NCBI GenBank assembly: GCA_964406575.1
Contig: CAYOSH010000002.1
Location: forward strand, 62,001 to 126,000
DNA length: 64,000 bases
DNA from: WTAW01 sp964406575
GTDB taxonomy: Bacteria > Acidobacteriota > Aminicenantia > Aminicenantales > Aminicenantaceae
Direction of reading: 5' to 3'
Positions 34,094-42,228 of this stretch are shown here, in pieces. The position numbers and the translations under genes are program-made. Under the pieces are notes generated by a model. That model was not told the DNA's origin and did no database searches. It worked only from the letters and a program-made list of their open reading frames with translations. Numbering within the stretch: position 1 is the first letter of the stretch; each line of letters begins with the position of its first letter.

Positions 34094-34117
34094 TTTTCCG
34101 TAACTAAACGATGCAAT

Positions 34118-34147
34118 ATACTATCCTATATGGTAGGTGTTTGTCAA
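34118..34147 (-). promoter_or_regulatory. Sigma-70 type promoter of the ispH-rpsA operon
   Basis: Minus-strand TTGACA (plus-strand 34142-34147, a perfect -35) and TAGTAT (34118-34123) with an 18-bp spacer. The ispH ATG is about 18 nt beyond the predicted transcript start. Confidence 0.55.
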
Positions 34148-34178
34148 TTCTAACTATAGGTAAAAACTTAACTTAGCT

Positions 34179-35315
34179 TCATTTTGGCGGGTGCAGATAG
34201 AAGCCGATCCCCCGTTCGGTCACCATCTGGGCTGAAGGGAAATTGTTGATATCGATGGTCAAGTTCTGATCGATCTCTCGCAGTCCTCGGAGCAAAGCTT
34301 CCACGGTGGCTAAGTGGCGTCCTACGCGTTCTTTAAGGGGAATGCCCTCCTTACTGTAAGGGACAAAAAGCATTCCGAGCTTGGATGCCTTTTCATAGTT
34401 TCGGTCCTTTCCCTCTACGATGAGAGCTTCTGAAGGTTTTCCTTTAAGGCGGCCATGGGAAACGTTGGCCGTCTCCAGGAGAATTGCCATCGAATGTGTG
34501 TGGTCCCCCCATTCACGATGACTGAGACCGCGAAGACTCGGCGGCGAAGCCTCCAAACGTATGTCGATACCTTCCATCTGGAGCTCCATACTCGCTACTG
34601 CCGCGAGTTCAGCGCTGTTTTCATGAAACACCATAGCGTTGACCACTGGATATTCGGGTGCTGCTTCATGGAGATCGATGGAAAGGTCGATTCCTTCTTT
34701 CTTTATGAGCTCTGTGATCGCATAAGCGATTTTTTCAGTCAGATGGCCATTTTTCTTGCCCGGGTAGCTTCTGTTGAGGTTGCGCACTTCTGCTCCGGAT
34801 AGGGCCTGGCCTGCAGCGTTGATGAAGAGCGTAGGATCTGGCCATTGGTGGATGGGATTTGTCAATCGGGATCCGAAGCGAAACCACCTTTTTCCCCCTG
34901 GAGTTTCGATGGAAAATCTTTGGGGATTCCCTTCAAAGGGATCGTCATGCGTGAATCCGCTGAGGTTGGCCTGGGGCAGTATGAAGACCTTTCCTCTGGA
35001 GACAGTGATATTTTCCAGAAGGAGCACAGCTGTTATGAATCCTGCCGGTTCATTGGGGTGGGTTCCCCCGAGGATCAGAAGATTTCCCCCCTCCTCTTTC
35101 CCCTTGAAGCAAAATACCTCCGTGTCTCCCGGAGAGTCGGCCAGATGCGGGAGATAAAAACTGAGCTTTGTTTGTTTAGACAGCCCTGGACTTGGGTAAA
35201 ATATGTCATTGTGATGCATGCCTAAAAACTGGAGGCCTGTCAACCAACATAGAGCGCCGGTCAAACCGAGAAGACAAAAAGCAATAACATGGTGACGGTT
35301 GATCTTTTCTTTCAT
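34179..35315 (-). CDS. Membrane-anchored M14-type deacylase (succinylglutamate desuccinylase/aspartoacylase-like)
   Basis: A 378-residue zinc enzyme with one N-terminal membrane anchor or signal (HHVIAFCLLGLTGALCWLTG), so the catalytic part is outside the cytoplasm. The zinc and substrate sites are visible: GGTHPNEPAGF (His and Glu ligands), EVRNLNRSYPGK (the NxNR element) and SIDLHEA with the second His. A distal LLETANVSHG segment may supply the catalytic Glu. Family members remove acyl groups from amino acids or cleave peptides. It lies downstream of the DUF6305, DctM and 48-residue membrane genes in the same direction, which suggests that it processes the substrate or product of that transporter. 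Confidence 0.8.
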   Translation of the reverse strand: MKEKINRHHVIAFCLLGLTGALCWLTGLQFLGMHHNDIFYPSPGLSKQTKLSFYLPHLADSPGDTEVFCFKGKEEGGNLLILGGTHPNEPAGFITAVLLLENITVSRGKVFILPQANLSGFTHDDPFEGNPQRFSIETPGGKRWFRFGSRLTNPIHQWPDPTLFINAAGQALSGAEVRNLNRSYPGKKNGHLTEKIAYAITELIKKEGIDLSIDLHEAAPEYPVVNAMVFHENSAELAAVASMELQMEGIDIRLEASPPSLRGLSHREWGDHTHSMAILLETANVSHGRLKGKPSEALIVEGKDRNYEKASKLGMLFVPYSKEGIPLKERVGRHLATVEALLRGLREIDQNLTIDINNFPSAQMVTERGIGFYLHPPK

Positions 35316-35365
35316 TAAAGTTTCCAACGATTTTTTGTATCTAATTCTCTCTGTCCATATCTTAT

Positions 35366-35387
35366 CCTGGATTATGAATAATTCAGG
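35366..35387. repeat. Palindrome containing the ATGAATAAYYCAGG motif
   Basis: CCTGGATTATGAATAATTCA plus GG forms a near-perfect 22-bp palindrome built from the same short motif that occurs at 19227, 22497 and 51297. It lies directly after the stop of the 48-residue membrane gene and could end its transcript or bind a protein. Confidence 0.4.
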
Positions 35388-35534
35388 TTATTTGATCAGA
35401 AGGAGCCGGAGAATGAACATGACAAGCACGACAGCTGTGCTCACCTGAGCCCAGAATTGTTTTTCACGGAACAGATACCAGATCAAATTTATTGTTAAAA
35501 ACAACACGATCAAATGGTAAATGATCTTTATCAT
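35388..35534 (-). CDS. Two-helix small membrane protein (48 aa) of the DUF6305-DctM cluster
   Basis: An ATG-to-TAA frame of 48 residues in the 390-bp spacer between the DctM permease and the M14-type enzyme, reading MIKIIYHLIVLFLTINLIWY, then the charged turn LFREKQFWAQ and a second hydrophobic helix ending RLLLIK. Two well-formed helices with a short charged loop are unlikely by chance. In TRAP systems the large permease DctM works with a four-helix DctQ, and none is present here, so this protein is a candidate minimal partner. No strong ribosome site is visible. The rest of the spacer (35535-35720) shows nothing I can identify. Coding status is inferred from composition and position only. 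Confidence 0.5.
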   Translation of the reverse strand: MIKIIYHLIVLFLTINLIWYLFREKQFWAQVSTAVVLVMFILRLLLIK

Positions 35535-35720
35535 GGGTTTATCTCATAGACGATCTATTATTTTTACAGTGCTCATTCAGTCCTCGAACCTGACTCTGCC
35601 GGATTCCTTCACTGAACGACCCGGATAGCCTTGGTGAATTGGACCGGAGCCCTCCTGTGTCACTTGATCTATCCCTAAATTTATTCATTACATATTCATC
35701 CAAAATGTGATTAAGCCATC

Positions 35721-36989
35721 TTATAAAATTTTCTCTATGAGCGGGGCCAGAAGGAGGACTCCGATTCCCATCGCCAGTTCGAAGAGAGCGGGCACGAGAC
35801 AGTACCGTAAGACTTTAAAATAGTTCTTTTCGCCGACAACCTGAGCGGCAAATATTCCTGCCAGAGCTGTGGGAGGCATGAGGTCTCCGAGGCCCGCTAT
35901 TGCGGATAACGCTGCAGAGGTGATGATCGCGTTCTTATTGATCAGCGCCAGGATGAATGGCACACCCAGAATGGATGCAGAGCCATAGGCTGAAACAGCC
36001 CCGAAGAGTGGCATGCTGACCGAGATTCCCAAATACAAAAGAATAGGGGGTAACGAGAGAAAACTCATGACTATCCATCCCCTTCCTCCCGTCAGAGTCA
36101 TGATCTGGATGAACATGCCCACACCGGCCAGGATGCAGAGGATGGGCATGGATTCCCTCATGGCCTCCTGAGTCACTTTGAAAAAGTTGAAGGGACGCGC
36201 ACAAAATATTCCCACTAAAGACCCCAACAAAAAGATTGCGGGGATGCCAATGTCGGGCATAAATGAAGAGGGAAAGCTCTGCCCGATCATCAGAAGGATA
36301 ACAACGATCAGCGGAACGTAGAGCCGGAAACCGTATTTTTGGGAATAAGACTCGGGCAGGATCGATTTCATTTGCTCGGTGTCTAATATCTGGATGTCTT
36401 TGTACCCGAGCCAGAGGGAGATGAGTATGGCTAAGGGAATAACGATGATCAGGAGCGGAATCGTCAGGCCGATATAGGGCATGTCCACTCCACCCCCCAT
36501 GATCATCACCAGGATGTTGACAGGGGGAGCGATCATGCCTAATATCCCTCCCATGGCAATAAGAGCGGCTGCTTTTACTTTGGAGAGGCCCAACTTGATC
36601 AAGACTGGGGCAACGAGCGCTCCAGTGCTCAGAACAGCTGCGGTGGATGACCCGGTGATCATTCCGGGAAACATCACAATAACCATAACGGTCAGAAGAA
36701 GAGTGATCTTTTTCTTATAAAATGTTTTGAGAAGAAGAGCTGTGATGGTGTCCAAGATTCCAGAGGCCTGAAGGACTTTCATGAAGATCATGGCCGTGAT
36801 GATGATAAGGATGGTGTCGAAGTAGCCGAAACTTCCTTCCACCAGATGACGGAGAACTAATCCTTCTCCTCCGAGCAGAGCACCGGCAAGAGCTGAGAAC
36901 ACGAGGGAGACGCCGATGGGCAGCTTTAATCCCATGGCAAGTACCGCAAAAATGGCGACCATAGACAGAAATATGGCGTACTCAGGCAT
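35721..36989 (-). CDS. TRAP transporter large permease (DctM type)
   Basis: A 422-residue membrane protein with about 11-12 helices, normal for DctM. Signature stretches are MGLKLPIGVSLVFSALAGAL, the helix-breaking FPGMITGSSTAAVLSTGALV, AMGGILGMIAPPVNILVMIM and, in the second half, SAYGSASILGVPFILALI with SAIAGLGDLMPPTALAG. The two repeats with Gly-Ser and Pro-Pro tips fit the elevator-type ion-transporter superfamily. It imports an anionic or zwitterionic solute with Na+ or H+. It has neither a DctP binding protein nor a DctQ next to it; instead an exported DUF6305 protein precedes it and a 48-residue membrane protein follows. Confidence 0.85.
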   Translation of the reverse strand: MPEYAIFLSMVAIFAVLAMGLKLPIGVSLVFSALAGALLGGEGLVLRHLVEGSFGYFDTILIIITAMIFMKVLQASGILDTITALLLKTFYKKKITLLLTVMVIVMFPGMITGSSTAAVLSTGALVAPVLIKLGLSKVKAAALIAMGGILGMIAPPVNILVMIMGGGVDMPYIGLTIPLLIIVIPLAILISLWLGYKDIQILDTEQMKSILPESYSQKYGFRLYVPLIVVILLMIGQSFPSSFMPDIGIPAIFLLGSLVGIFCARPFNFFKVTQEAMRESMPILCILAGVGMFIQIMTLTGGRGWIVMSFLSLPPILLYLGISVSMPLFGAVSAYGSASILGVPFILALINKNAIITSAALSAIAGLGDLMPPTALAGIFAAQVVGEKNYFKVLRYCLVPALFELAMGIGVLLLAPLIEKIL

Positions 36990-37107
36990 CTTCTTTAGAG
37001 TCGATAAATGCGAAAAGAGAAGAACAAAGAGTGGTTTTATTCACACCAGGGTCCAATCAACTCTCTCCTCACTTTTCCCTTCGTGTTTTTTGTTTTATAC
37101 AAACGAG

Positions 37108-37671
37108 TTATTGGAAAGCATTTTTGAGAGGGATGAGCGCATCGACAGTTTTTTCGACTTCAACAAGAGGAATATCGTTTTCTTCACAAATTTTGCTGAA
37201 AAACCCATCATGATTTCCCGATTTGACGATGATGGCCATTTTGGAAAAGGGGAGGAACTCGGCTATCAGCTGGTCTGTCAGTTGGCCTCTGCGGGCTTCT
37301 CCACCCAGATGGAGGCAGAGGAGTGGGATGCTTCTTTTTTTTGCCTCTGAAACCAGCTCCCGAACTCTCTCTTTCTCCTGGTCGACATCGATCCCGGCCG
37401 CTCCCAATCCTTTCAGGCTCGCACCTAAAACCAGCGTCAGCGTTTTTACGTCCTCGAGATCTTTGGCTGTGGCTGTTTTTTTTAGTGTGGCGTTGAGGCC
37501 TGCTCTTTTTGCGAGAACTGAGGCCATCTGGACGTCTGCACTTTGCCCGACGGAGGTGATCAGATTGGGTTGTTCAAATCGAGGTAGGGTTTTTTCGGCA
37601 TCTTTGGATGAAAAAGCAATCAGGGATAACAGGAAACACATGACTAACAAAAAGATTAAATTTTTTCTCAT
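37108..37671 (-). CDS. Exported DUF6305-family protein
   Basis: A 187-residue protein with a signal peptide (KNLIFLLVMCFLLSLIAFSS). The mature part has PNLITSVGQSADVQMASVLA, the KTLTLVLGASLKGLGAAGID segment, IPLLCLHLGGEARRGQL and MAIIVKSGNHDGFFSKICEE, a pattern I associate with DUF6305. Alternating strands and helices look like a small alpha-beta fold, possibly a periplasmic solute-binding domain with the conserved SVGQSAD and GGEARRG loops around a ligand. It precedes the DctM permease by 118 bp on the same strand. A role as the binding protein of that permease is inference. Confidence 0.7.
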   Translation of the reverse strand: MRKNLIFLLVMCFLLSLIAFSSKDAEKTLPRFEQPNLITSVGQSADVQMASVLAKRAGLNATLKKTATAKDLEDVKTLTLVLGASLKGLGAAGIDVDQEKERVRELVSEAKKRSIPLLCLHLGGEARRGQLTDQLIAEFLPFSKMAIIVKSGNHDGFFSKICEENDIPLVEVEKTVDALIPLKNAFQ

Positions 37672-37842
37672 GGCTCTTACCTTTATAAAAAAAAGATTGA
37701 ATTATTGATCCTTTTCATGGGCCACGTCCTCGCCGCTACTTCAACCGACCCGAACGAACACTCAAATCGTGAATCGTCCGGCCGAATTGTTAGGATACTT
37801 AAAAAAAAACTCTTTGGCAATTCTCCAATGGAAAATGTAATT

Positions 37843-38020
37843 ATTTCCGAATCCGTGATGAATGCTATCCGAGTGTCCCAATTGGTGATTACGAAAACAC
37901 ACTCAGTATCCCCAACGAGGAAACTTCGCCCGGATGGAGCCCTTCTCAGGATTTTCTCCACCACACAACTGGGACGCTCAATAATGCCACTTGTGTTCAT
38001 ACGATCACGGATTCGGAAAT
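37843..38020. repeat. Long imperfect palindrome with 17-bp perfect ends and repeat core
   Basis: ATTTCCGAATCCGTGAT (37843-37859) is repeated exactly as its complement at 38004-38020. The 144-bp interior folds back on itself imperfectly (for example GTCCCAATTG near 37875 against CAACTGGGAC at 37966-37975), with the tip near 37915. Bases 37938-37975 are the core shared with 9103-9140. Two frames of about 105 and 126 codons cross the element on opposite strands but resemble no protein. It fills most of the 414-bp spacer between the DUF6305 gene and the transferase gene. Confidence 0.6.
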
Positions 38021-38085
38021 GCTTCTATAGAAAAGGACGATATTTCCAGGACTGTGCTTTAGTGATGAGTTATGAATCTAAATGA

Positions 38086-39834
38086 TCAGTATCCTGCACC
38101 ATACCCGTCTCTTCGCGAATCTGCCCCACCGTGGATGATGTGTTTTCCTCGGAGGATCATTATTCCCTGTGCTCCTCCAAAGTATTTGTCATAATCCTCT
38201 CTCACAAGCACTTCATGGCCCAATGCCTTGAGAGCTTCGATGGTGATGGGATCGATCCGTGATTCTAAGGAAATGGGACGCACCTTACCGCGAACGGAAT
38301 AAGAAAAGAACCGTGGCGCTTCTATGGCTTCATCAAGAGGAAGGGCGAATTCGATAACATTAAGGATGATCTGGGTCAGAGTGGGGAATATTCTTGTCCC
38401 GCCGGGTGAGCCAAGGACTAGTACAGGATTTTCGCCTTGGAATAATATCAAGGGCGCTTGAGAGCTCATGGGGCGTCGGTTGGGTCTTGGTGCATTAGGA
38501 GATTCGGGATTTCGGGAGAAGTCATCCATTTCGTTGTTCAGCAAAAAACCCGTTTTTTCGGGAATAATGCCCGATCCAAAGAAATGGTTGATCGTCTGTG
38601 TGAGGGAGACGATATTTCCCCGCTTATCGATAACACAGAGATGAGTCGTGCTCTCTTTTTCGTTCTCCCTTTCGTCGAATTCTCCGTAAGGATAATCATT
38701 GAGGACACTATCGGCTTTGATCTGTGCGGCGATCTGTAGGCCGTATTTTTTGGAAATGAGTTCTGTCTCGGGGACAGGAAAAAAGTCCGGGTCGCCGAGA
38801 TACTGATCTCGATCGGCGAAGACAAATCGGAATGCCTCGCTCAGATGATGGATGTAAGATACGGAATTGTGTCCCCACTCACTGACTGGCCAATTCTCGA
38901 TGATGTTTAAAAGCTGGATGATATGAAGCCCTCCTGAAGCTGGTGGACGTGCACTGTATAGAGTGTAATCCTTATAGTTCCCTTTTATGGGAGGGTGTTC
39001 CACGGGTGAGTAATTGGCCAAGTCTTCCAGAGATAATATGCCCCCGTTGTCCTGGACAGCGGCAACGATCTTTTTGGCGATCTCTCCCCTGTAGAAGACC
39101 TCGATCCCTTGGGATGCGAGAAGTCGAAAAGTGGCGACAAGTTCAGGATTCCGGAAAATCTCTCCCGGTTCGAAAGGCAATCCCTCGTTGAGGTAACAGC
39201 AGGATTCTCCAGCCATCTGCAAGAGTTTCTCGTATTCGTCCTTGTTGATCTTGCTGAATGTCTCGCTGACAGGAAATCCGTCCTCAGCGATTTGAATTCC
39301 CCTCTGCATCACATCGCTGAGACCCTTTGTGCCGTAATTGTCCAGGGCATACGACCAGCCTGCGAGAGCACCGGGGACTGCGACAGCCAGGCCATGAGTC
39401 CGCCTCCAACGTTCATTGATTTTTCCATCCTCCAGAAACATATCTGGGGAGGAAAGAGCGGGCGCTTTCTCCCGAAAGTTTATGGTGGTGATCTTTTTCT
39501 CCCGGGCCAAGTAGATCACCATGAAACCCCCGCCTCCTATTCCCGAAGCAAAAGGTTCCGCTGCATTCAAGGCAAAGGTTGTGGCAATAGCGGCATCCAC
39601 AGCATTTCCCCCTTGTTCTAGCATTTCCAGCCCGGCTTCAGCAGCAAGAGGATGGGCAGCGACTACCATTCCGTTCTTTCCCAGGAAATTGTAAGGGGCA
39701 TGACGGTCAAGAGGAGGCTCTTTGTGCTCGAGATCCTGTGTTCCACAGGATATTATGCACACCGTACAGAGGGCCATTAAAGAGGCTAAGAAAGAGCCCT
39801 GCCATTGTGTGATTGAAGTTTTTTTAGTCTTCAT
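38086..39834 (-). CDS. ggt: Gamma-glutamyltransferase (lipoprotein)
   Basis: A 582-residue N-terminal-nucleophile enzyme that cleaves or transfers gamma-glutamyl groups, as in glutathione and gamma-glutamyl peptides. The signal ends CIISC, making Cys30 a likely lipidation site, so it acts in the periplasm. The precursor is cut before the nucleophile Thr in ESTTHLCVIDKRG; GIGGGGFMVIY, FREKAP, RRPMSSQAPLI and LGSPGGTRIFPT are also family blocks. Its start lies in the last 11 bp of scpB. It takes the place where rluB often follows scpB in other genomes. Confidence 0.94.
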   Translation of the reverse strand: MKTKKTSITQWQGSFLASLMALCTVCIISCGTQDLEHKEPPLDRHAPYNFLGKNGMVVAAHPLAAEAGLEMLEQGGNAVDAAIATTFALNAAEPFASGIGGGGFMVIYLAREKKITTINFREKAPALSSPDMFLEDGKINERWRRTHGLAVAVPGALAGWSYALDNYGTKGLSDVMQRGIQIAEDGFPVSETFSKINKDEYEKLLQMAGESCCYLNEGLPFEPGEIFRNPELVATFRLLASQGIEVFYRGEIAKKIVAAVQDNGGILSLEDLANYSPVEHPPIKGNYKDYTLYSARPPASGGLHIIQLLNIIENWPVSEWGHNSVSYIHHLSEAFRFVFADRDQYLGDPDFFPVPETELISKKYGLQIAAQIKADSVLNDYPYGEFDERENEKESTTHLCVIDKRGNIVSLTQTINHFFGSGIIPEKTGFLLNNEMDDFSRNPESPNAPRPNRRPMSSQAPLILFQGENPVLVLGSPGGTRIFPTLTQIILNVIEFALPLDEAIEAPRFFSYSVRGKVRPISLESRIDPITIEALKALGHEVLVREDYDKYFGGAQGIMILRGKHIIHGGADSRRDGYGAGY

Positions 39835-40369
39835 CGGTTTCCTCTTCCAATAGTTTTGAAATTTCTTCTTCCGAAGGAAGGTCTTTCAAGCTGTCGAGCC
39901 CAAAATAGGTCAGAAATCTCTCGGAAGTGCGGTAGATCAGGGGTTTTCCTGGGCTCTTTTTGCGGCCGACGATTTTGACCAGCTTTTTCTGGAGCAAGGT
40001 TTTGAGAGAGTGCGTGGCGTCGACTCCGCGGAATGCGCATATTTCAGCAAGAGTGATGGGCTGGTGGTAGGCGATCGTGGACAGAGTCTCAAGGGCTGCA
40101 GGGGAGAGTTTGTTTTTCCTGTTAACTCTGAGGAGTCGTCTTATCCAGGGATCATGCTCTGGTTTTGTGGAAAAAAGATATCCCCCTCCAGTCCGAATGA
40201 TTTGGAAGCCTCCGGGATTGGCTGCGTACTTCTCGAGAATTTGCTCAAGGGCCTTTTCGATTTCATCTTCCGGATATTCAGTCAGGACATTTTTGACTTT
40301 CTCTGCAGATAACGGCTCGACAGATACAAACAACAGGGATTCGATAATATCGTTCAGTTGGATACTCAT
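39824..40369 (-). CDS. scpB: Segregation and condensation protein B
   Basis: A 181-residue kite protein that joins ScpA and the SMC dimer for chromosome condensation. It consists of two winged-helix domains: NDIIESLLFVSVEPLSAEKV in the first, and LSPAALETLSTIAYHQPITL with IRGVDATHSLKTLL-like sequence in the second, followed by GRKKSPGKPLIYRTSERFL. The ATG at 40369 overlaps the scpA stop by 4 bp, fixing the start. Confidence 0.95.
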   Translation of the reverse strand: MSIQLNDIIESLLFVSVEPLSAEKVKNVLTEYPEDEIEKALEQILEKYAANPGGFQIIRTGGGYLFSTKPEHDPWIRRLLRVNRKNKLSPAALETLSTIAYHQPITLAEICAFRGVDATHSLKTLLQKKLVKIVGRKKSPGKPLIYRTSERFLTYFGLDSLKDLPSEEEISKLLEEETDED

Positions 40370-41091
40370 TTCAGACTCTCTTTGCGAAGCCAGACCTTTA
40401 TGGATTGGAAAAGTGTTTCCTGAACGGCATAGACAATCCTGGCTTTGATAAGCTCCAGAAGGCAAAAGAAACTCACTAAAGCCTCCGCGATCGTCGACTG
40501 GCTCTCAAAATATTCGGTAAAATCGAGAAAATGATTCTCTTTCAGGAATTTGATGATCTCATTCATTTTCTTTTCTATAGAGTACTCTTTTCCTCTGATG
40601 ATCTGGATGTCTTTTTTTTCTTTCTTTTTCATAAGCAGGAAGAAAGCCTCAGCAAGGTTGAACAGCGAGACTTCTGTCAATTCCATTTCCTCGCTCATGA
40701 AATGAGGAGGGGGAGCGTCTCTTTTCCACTTGGGAAGTTCATCGGCTTCCTTTTGCCTCAGGATTGCGCAAGCGGCCTGGATTTTTTGATATTCAAGAAG
40801 CCTGTCCACGAGGATCTGCCGGGGGTCCTGCTCCTCCTCCAGAGGCCTTTCCCGCGGCAGAAGCATCTGTGATTTAATGTAGATAAGGAGTGCAGCCACG
40901 AGTAGGAATTCTGCCTCACGCTCGAGGTTTATCCGGTCCTTTTTGTCCAGATAAGCCAGGTACTCTCGAGTGATTGTGGCAATGGGGATGTCGTGGATAT
41001 CGATCTTTTTCTTGCGGATCAAGAAGAGAAGAAGATCGAGAGGGCCTTGAAAGACGTCGAGATTGACTTGGTATTCTAAAGTTCTATCCAT
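40366..41091 (-). CDS. scpA: Segregation and condensation protein A
   Basis: A 241-residue kleisin. The N-terminal SMC-binding part begins YQVNLDVFQGPLDLLLFLIR and continues KKKIDIHDIPIATITREYLA; the central, charged stretch is variable; the C-terminal winged helix (ALVSFFCLLELIKARIVYAV) binds the other SMC head. Operon order trpS-scpA-scpB is common in several phyla. There is a 134-bp gap to trpS upstream. Confidence 0.95.
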   Translation of the reverse strand: MDRTLEYQVNLDVFQGPLDLLLFLIRKKKIDIHDIPIATITREYLAYLDKKDRINLEREAEFLLVAALLIYIKSQMLLPRERPLEEEQDPRQILVDRLLEYQKIQAACAILRQKEADELPKWKRDAPPPHFMSEEMELTEVSLFNLAEAFFLLMKKKEKKDIQIIRGKEYSIEKKMNEIIKFLKENHFLDFTEYFESQSTIAEALVSFFCLLELIKARIVYAVQETLFQSIKVWLRKESLK

Positions 41092-41225
41092 CTTACCGGG
41101 ATTATTCCAAAAAAAAGGCGATACTATTGTTTAGGTTTAATGAAATCCTTTTATGACTTTGCCTGAATCCGACCCAAAATCCGACTCGTGTATAATACAG
41201 AAAAAAGAGTTCTCTGTCCTGGTGC

Positions 41226-42218
41226 CTAAAAGCCAAGGGCGATCCTGACCTCTTGCATCGTCTTCTGAGCCACCTCACGAGCCCTTGTGTTCCCCTTCTC
41301 CAGGATGTCCTGCACCAATTGAGGATTGTTGGCAAATGTCTTTCTCTTTTCCCAGAAAGGCGTCAGGATACGGATCAGCTGTTCGATGACGATGTTCTTG
41401 CATTCCAAACATCCAATTCCGGCTGTTCGGCAATTCTGAGCGATCTTTTGCCTTTCCTCTTTGGGAACAAAGGCTTTGTGGAGGGTGAAAGCGGGGCAAT
41501 CTTCGGGCTCTCCCGGGTCGGTTCGACGCTTCCGTCTGATATCCGTCTTCATGGGCTGGATCTTTTGGCGGATCACTTCGGGAGGGTCTTTGAGGTATAT
41601 GGAATTCCCGAAGGATTTGCTCATTTTACGGCCGTCCGTTCCTGCAAGCTTGGGGACTTCTGTGAGCAAGATCTGGGGCTCGGGGAAGATGTCACCAAAA
41701 ATACGATTAAAACGCCTTGTGATTTCCCGAGCGAGCTCTAAATGATAGGCCTGATCCTCTCCTACGGGAACGACTTCTCCTTTATAGAGGATGATATCGG
41801 CAGTCTGCAGGACGGGATAGCCCAGAAAACCGTAGGTGTTGACGTCCTTATCCTTCAACTCTTTTTTCATCTCTTTGAAGGTCGGTACTCTCTGAAGCCA
41901 GGGAAGAGGAATGATCATGGAGAGCAGGAGATGCAGCTCGGCATGCTCCTTGACCTCGGATTGGATAAAGATTGTGCATCTTTCAGGGTCTAATCCTATA
42001 CTCAGCCAGTCGCAGGCAACCTCGAATATGTAATCCCTGATGACCGTGTGGTTTTGGTATTCCGAACTAAAAGCGTGCCATGTGACGATCGAATAAAAGC
42101 ATTGGTACTTGTCTTGCAGCTTGATCCAGTTACGGAGTGCACCGGCAAGATGACCCAGGTGGCAAGGTCCGGTCGGCCTCAATCCACTGAAAACGACTTT
42201 TTTCTTTTCTGCGTCCAT
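41226..42218 (-). CDS. trpS: Tryptophanyl-tRNA synthetase
   Basis: A 330-residue class I aminoacyl-tRNA synthetase. The HIGH motif is in GLRPTGPCHLGHLAGAL, the KMSKS motif in DGRKMSKSFGNSIYL, and the Trp-binding region includes YPVLQTADIILY and VGEDQAYHLELAREI. Length is typical. It follows the site-2 protease by 10 bp. Confidence 0.97.
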   Translation of the reverse strand: MDAEKKKVVFSGLRPTGPCHLGHLAGALRNWIKLQDKYQCFYSIVTWHAFSSEYQNHTVIRDYIFEVACDWLSIGLDPERCTIFIQSEVKEHAELHLLLSMIIPLPWLQRVPTFKEMKKELKDKDVNTYGFLGYPVLQTADIILYKGEVVPVGEDQAYHLELAREITRRFNRIFGDIFPEPQILLTEVPKLAGTDGRKMSKSFGNSIYLKDPPEVIRQKIQPMKTDIRRKRRTDPGEPEDCPAFTLHKAFVPKEERQKIAQNCRTAGIGCLECKNIVIEQLIRILTPFWEKRKTFANNPQLVQDILEKGNTRAREVAQKTMQEVRIALGF

Positions 42219-42228
42219 GTTTCTCGAC

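Noticed and set aside
35366..35387. CRISPR-type repeat suggested by the recurring short palindrome.
   Set aside because: Copies are kilobases apart with no regular spacing or spacers, and no cas gene is present.
37683..38085. Two overlapping frames of about 105 (-) and 126 (+) codons in the DUF6305-ggt spacer.
   Set aside because: They cross a long palindrome on both strands, show no signal, domain or repeat pattern, and part of the sequence is a dispersed non-coding repeat.
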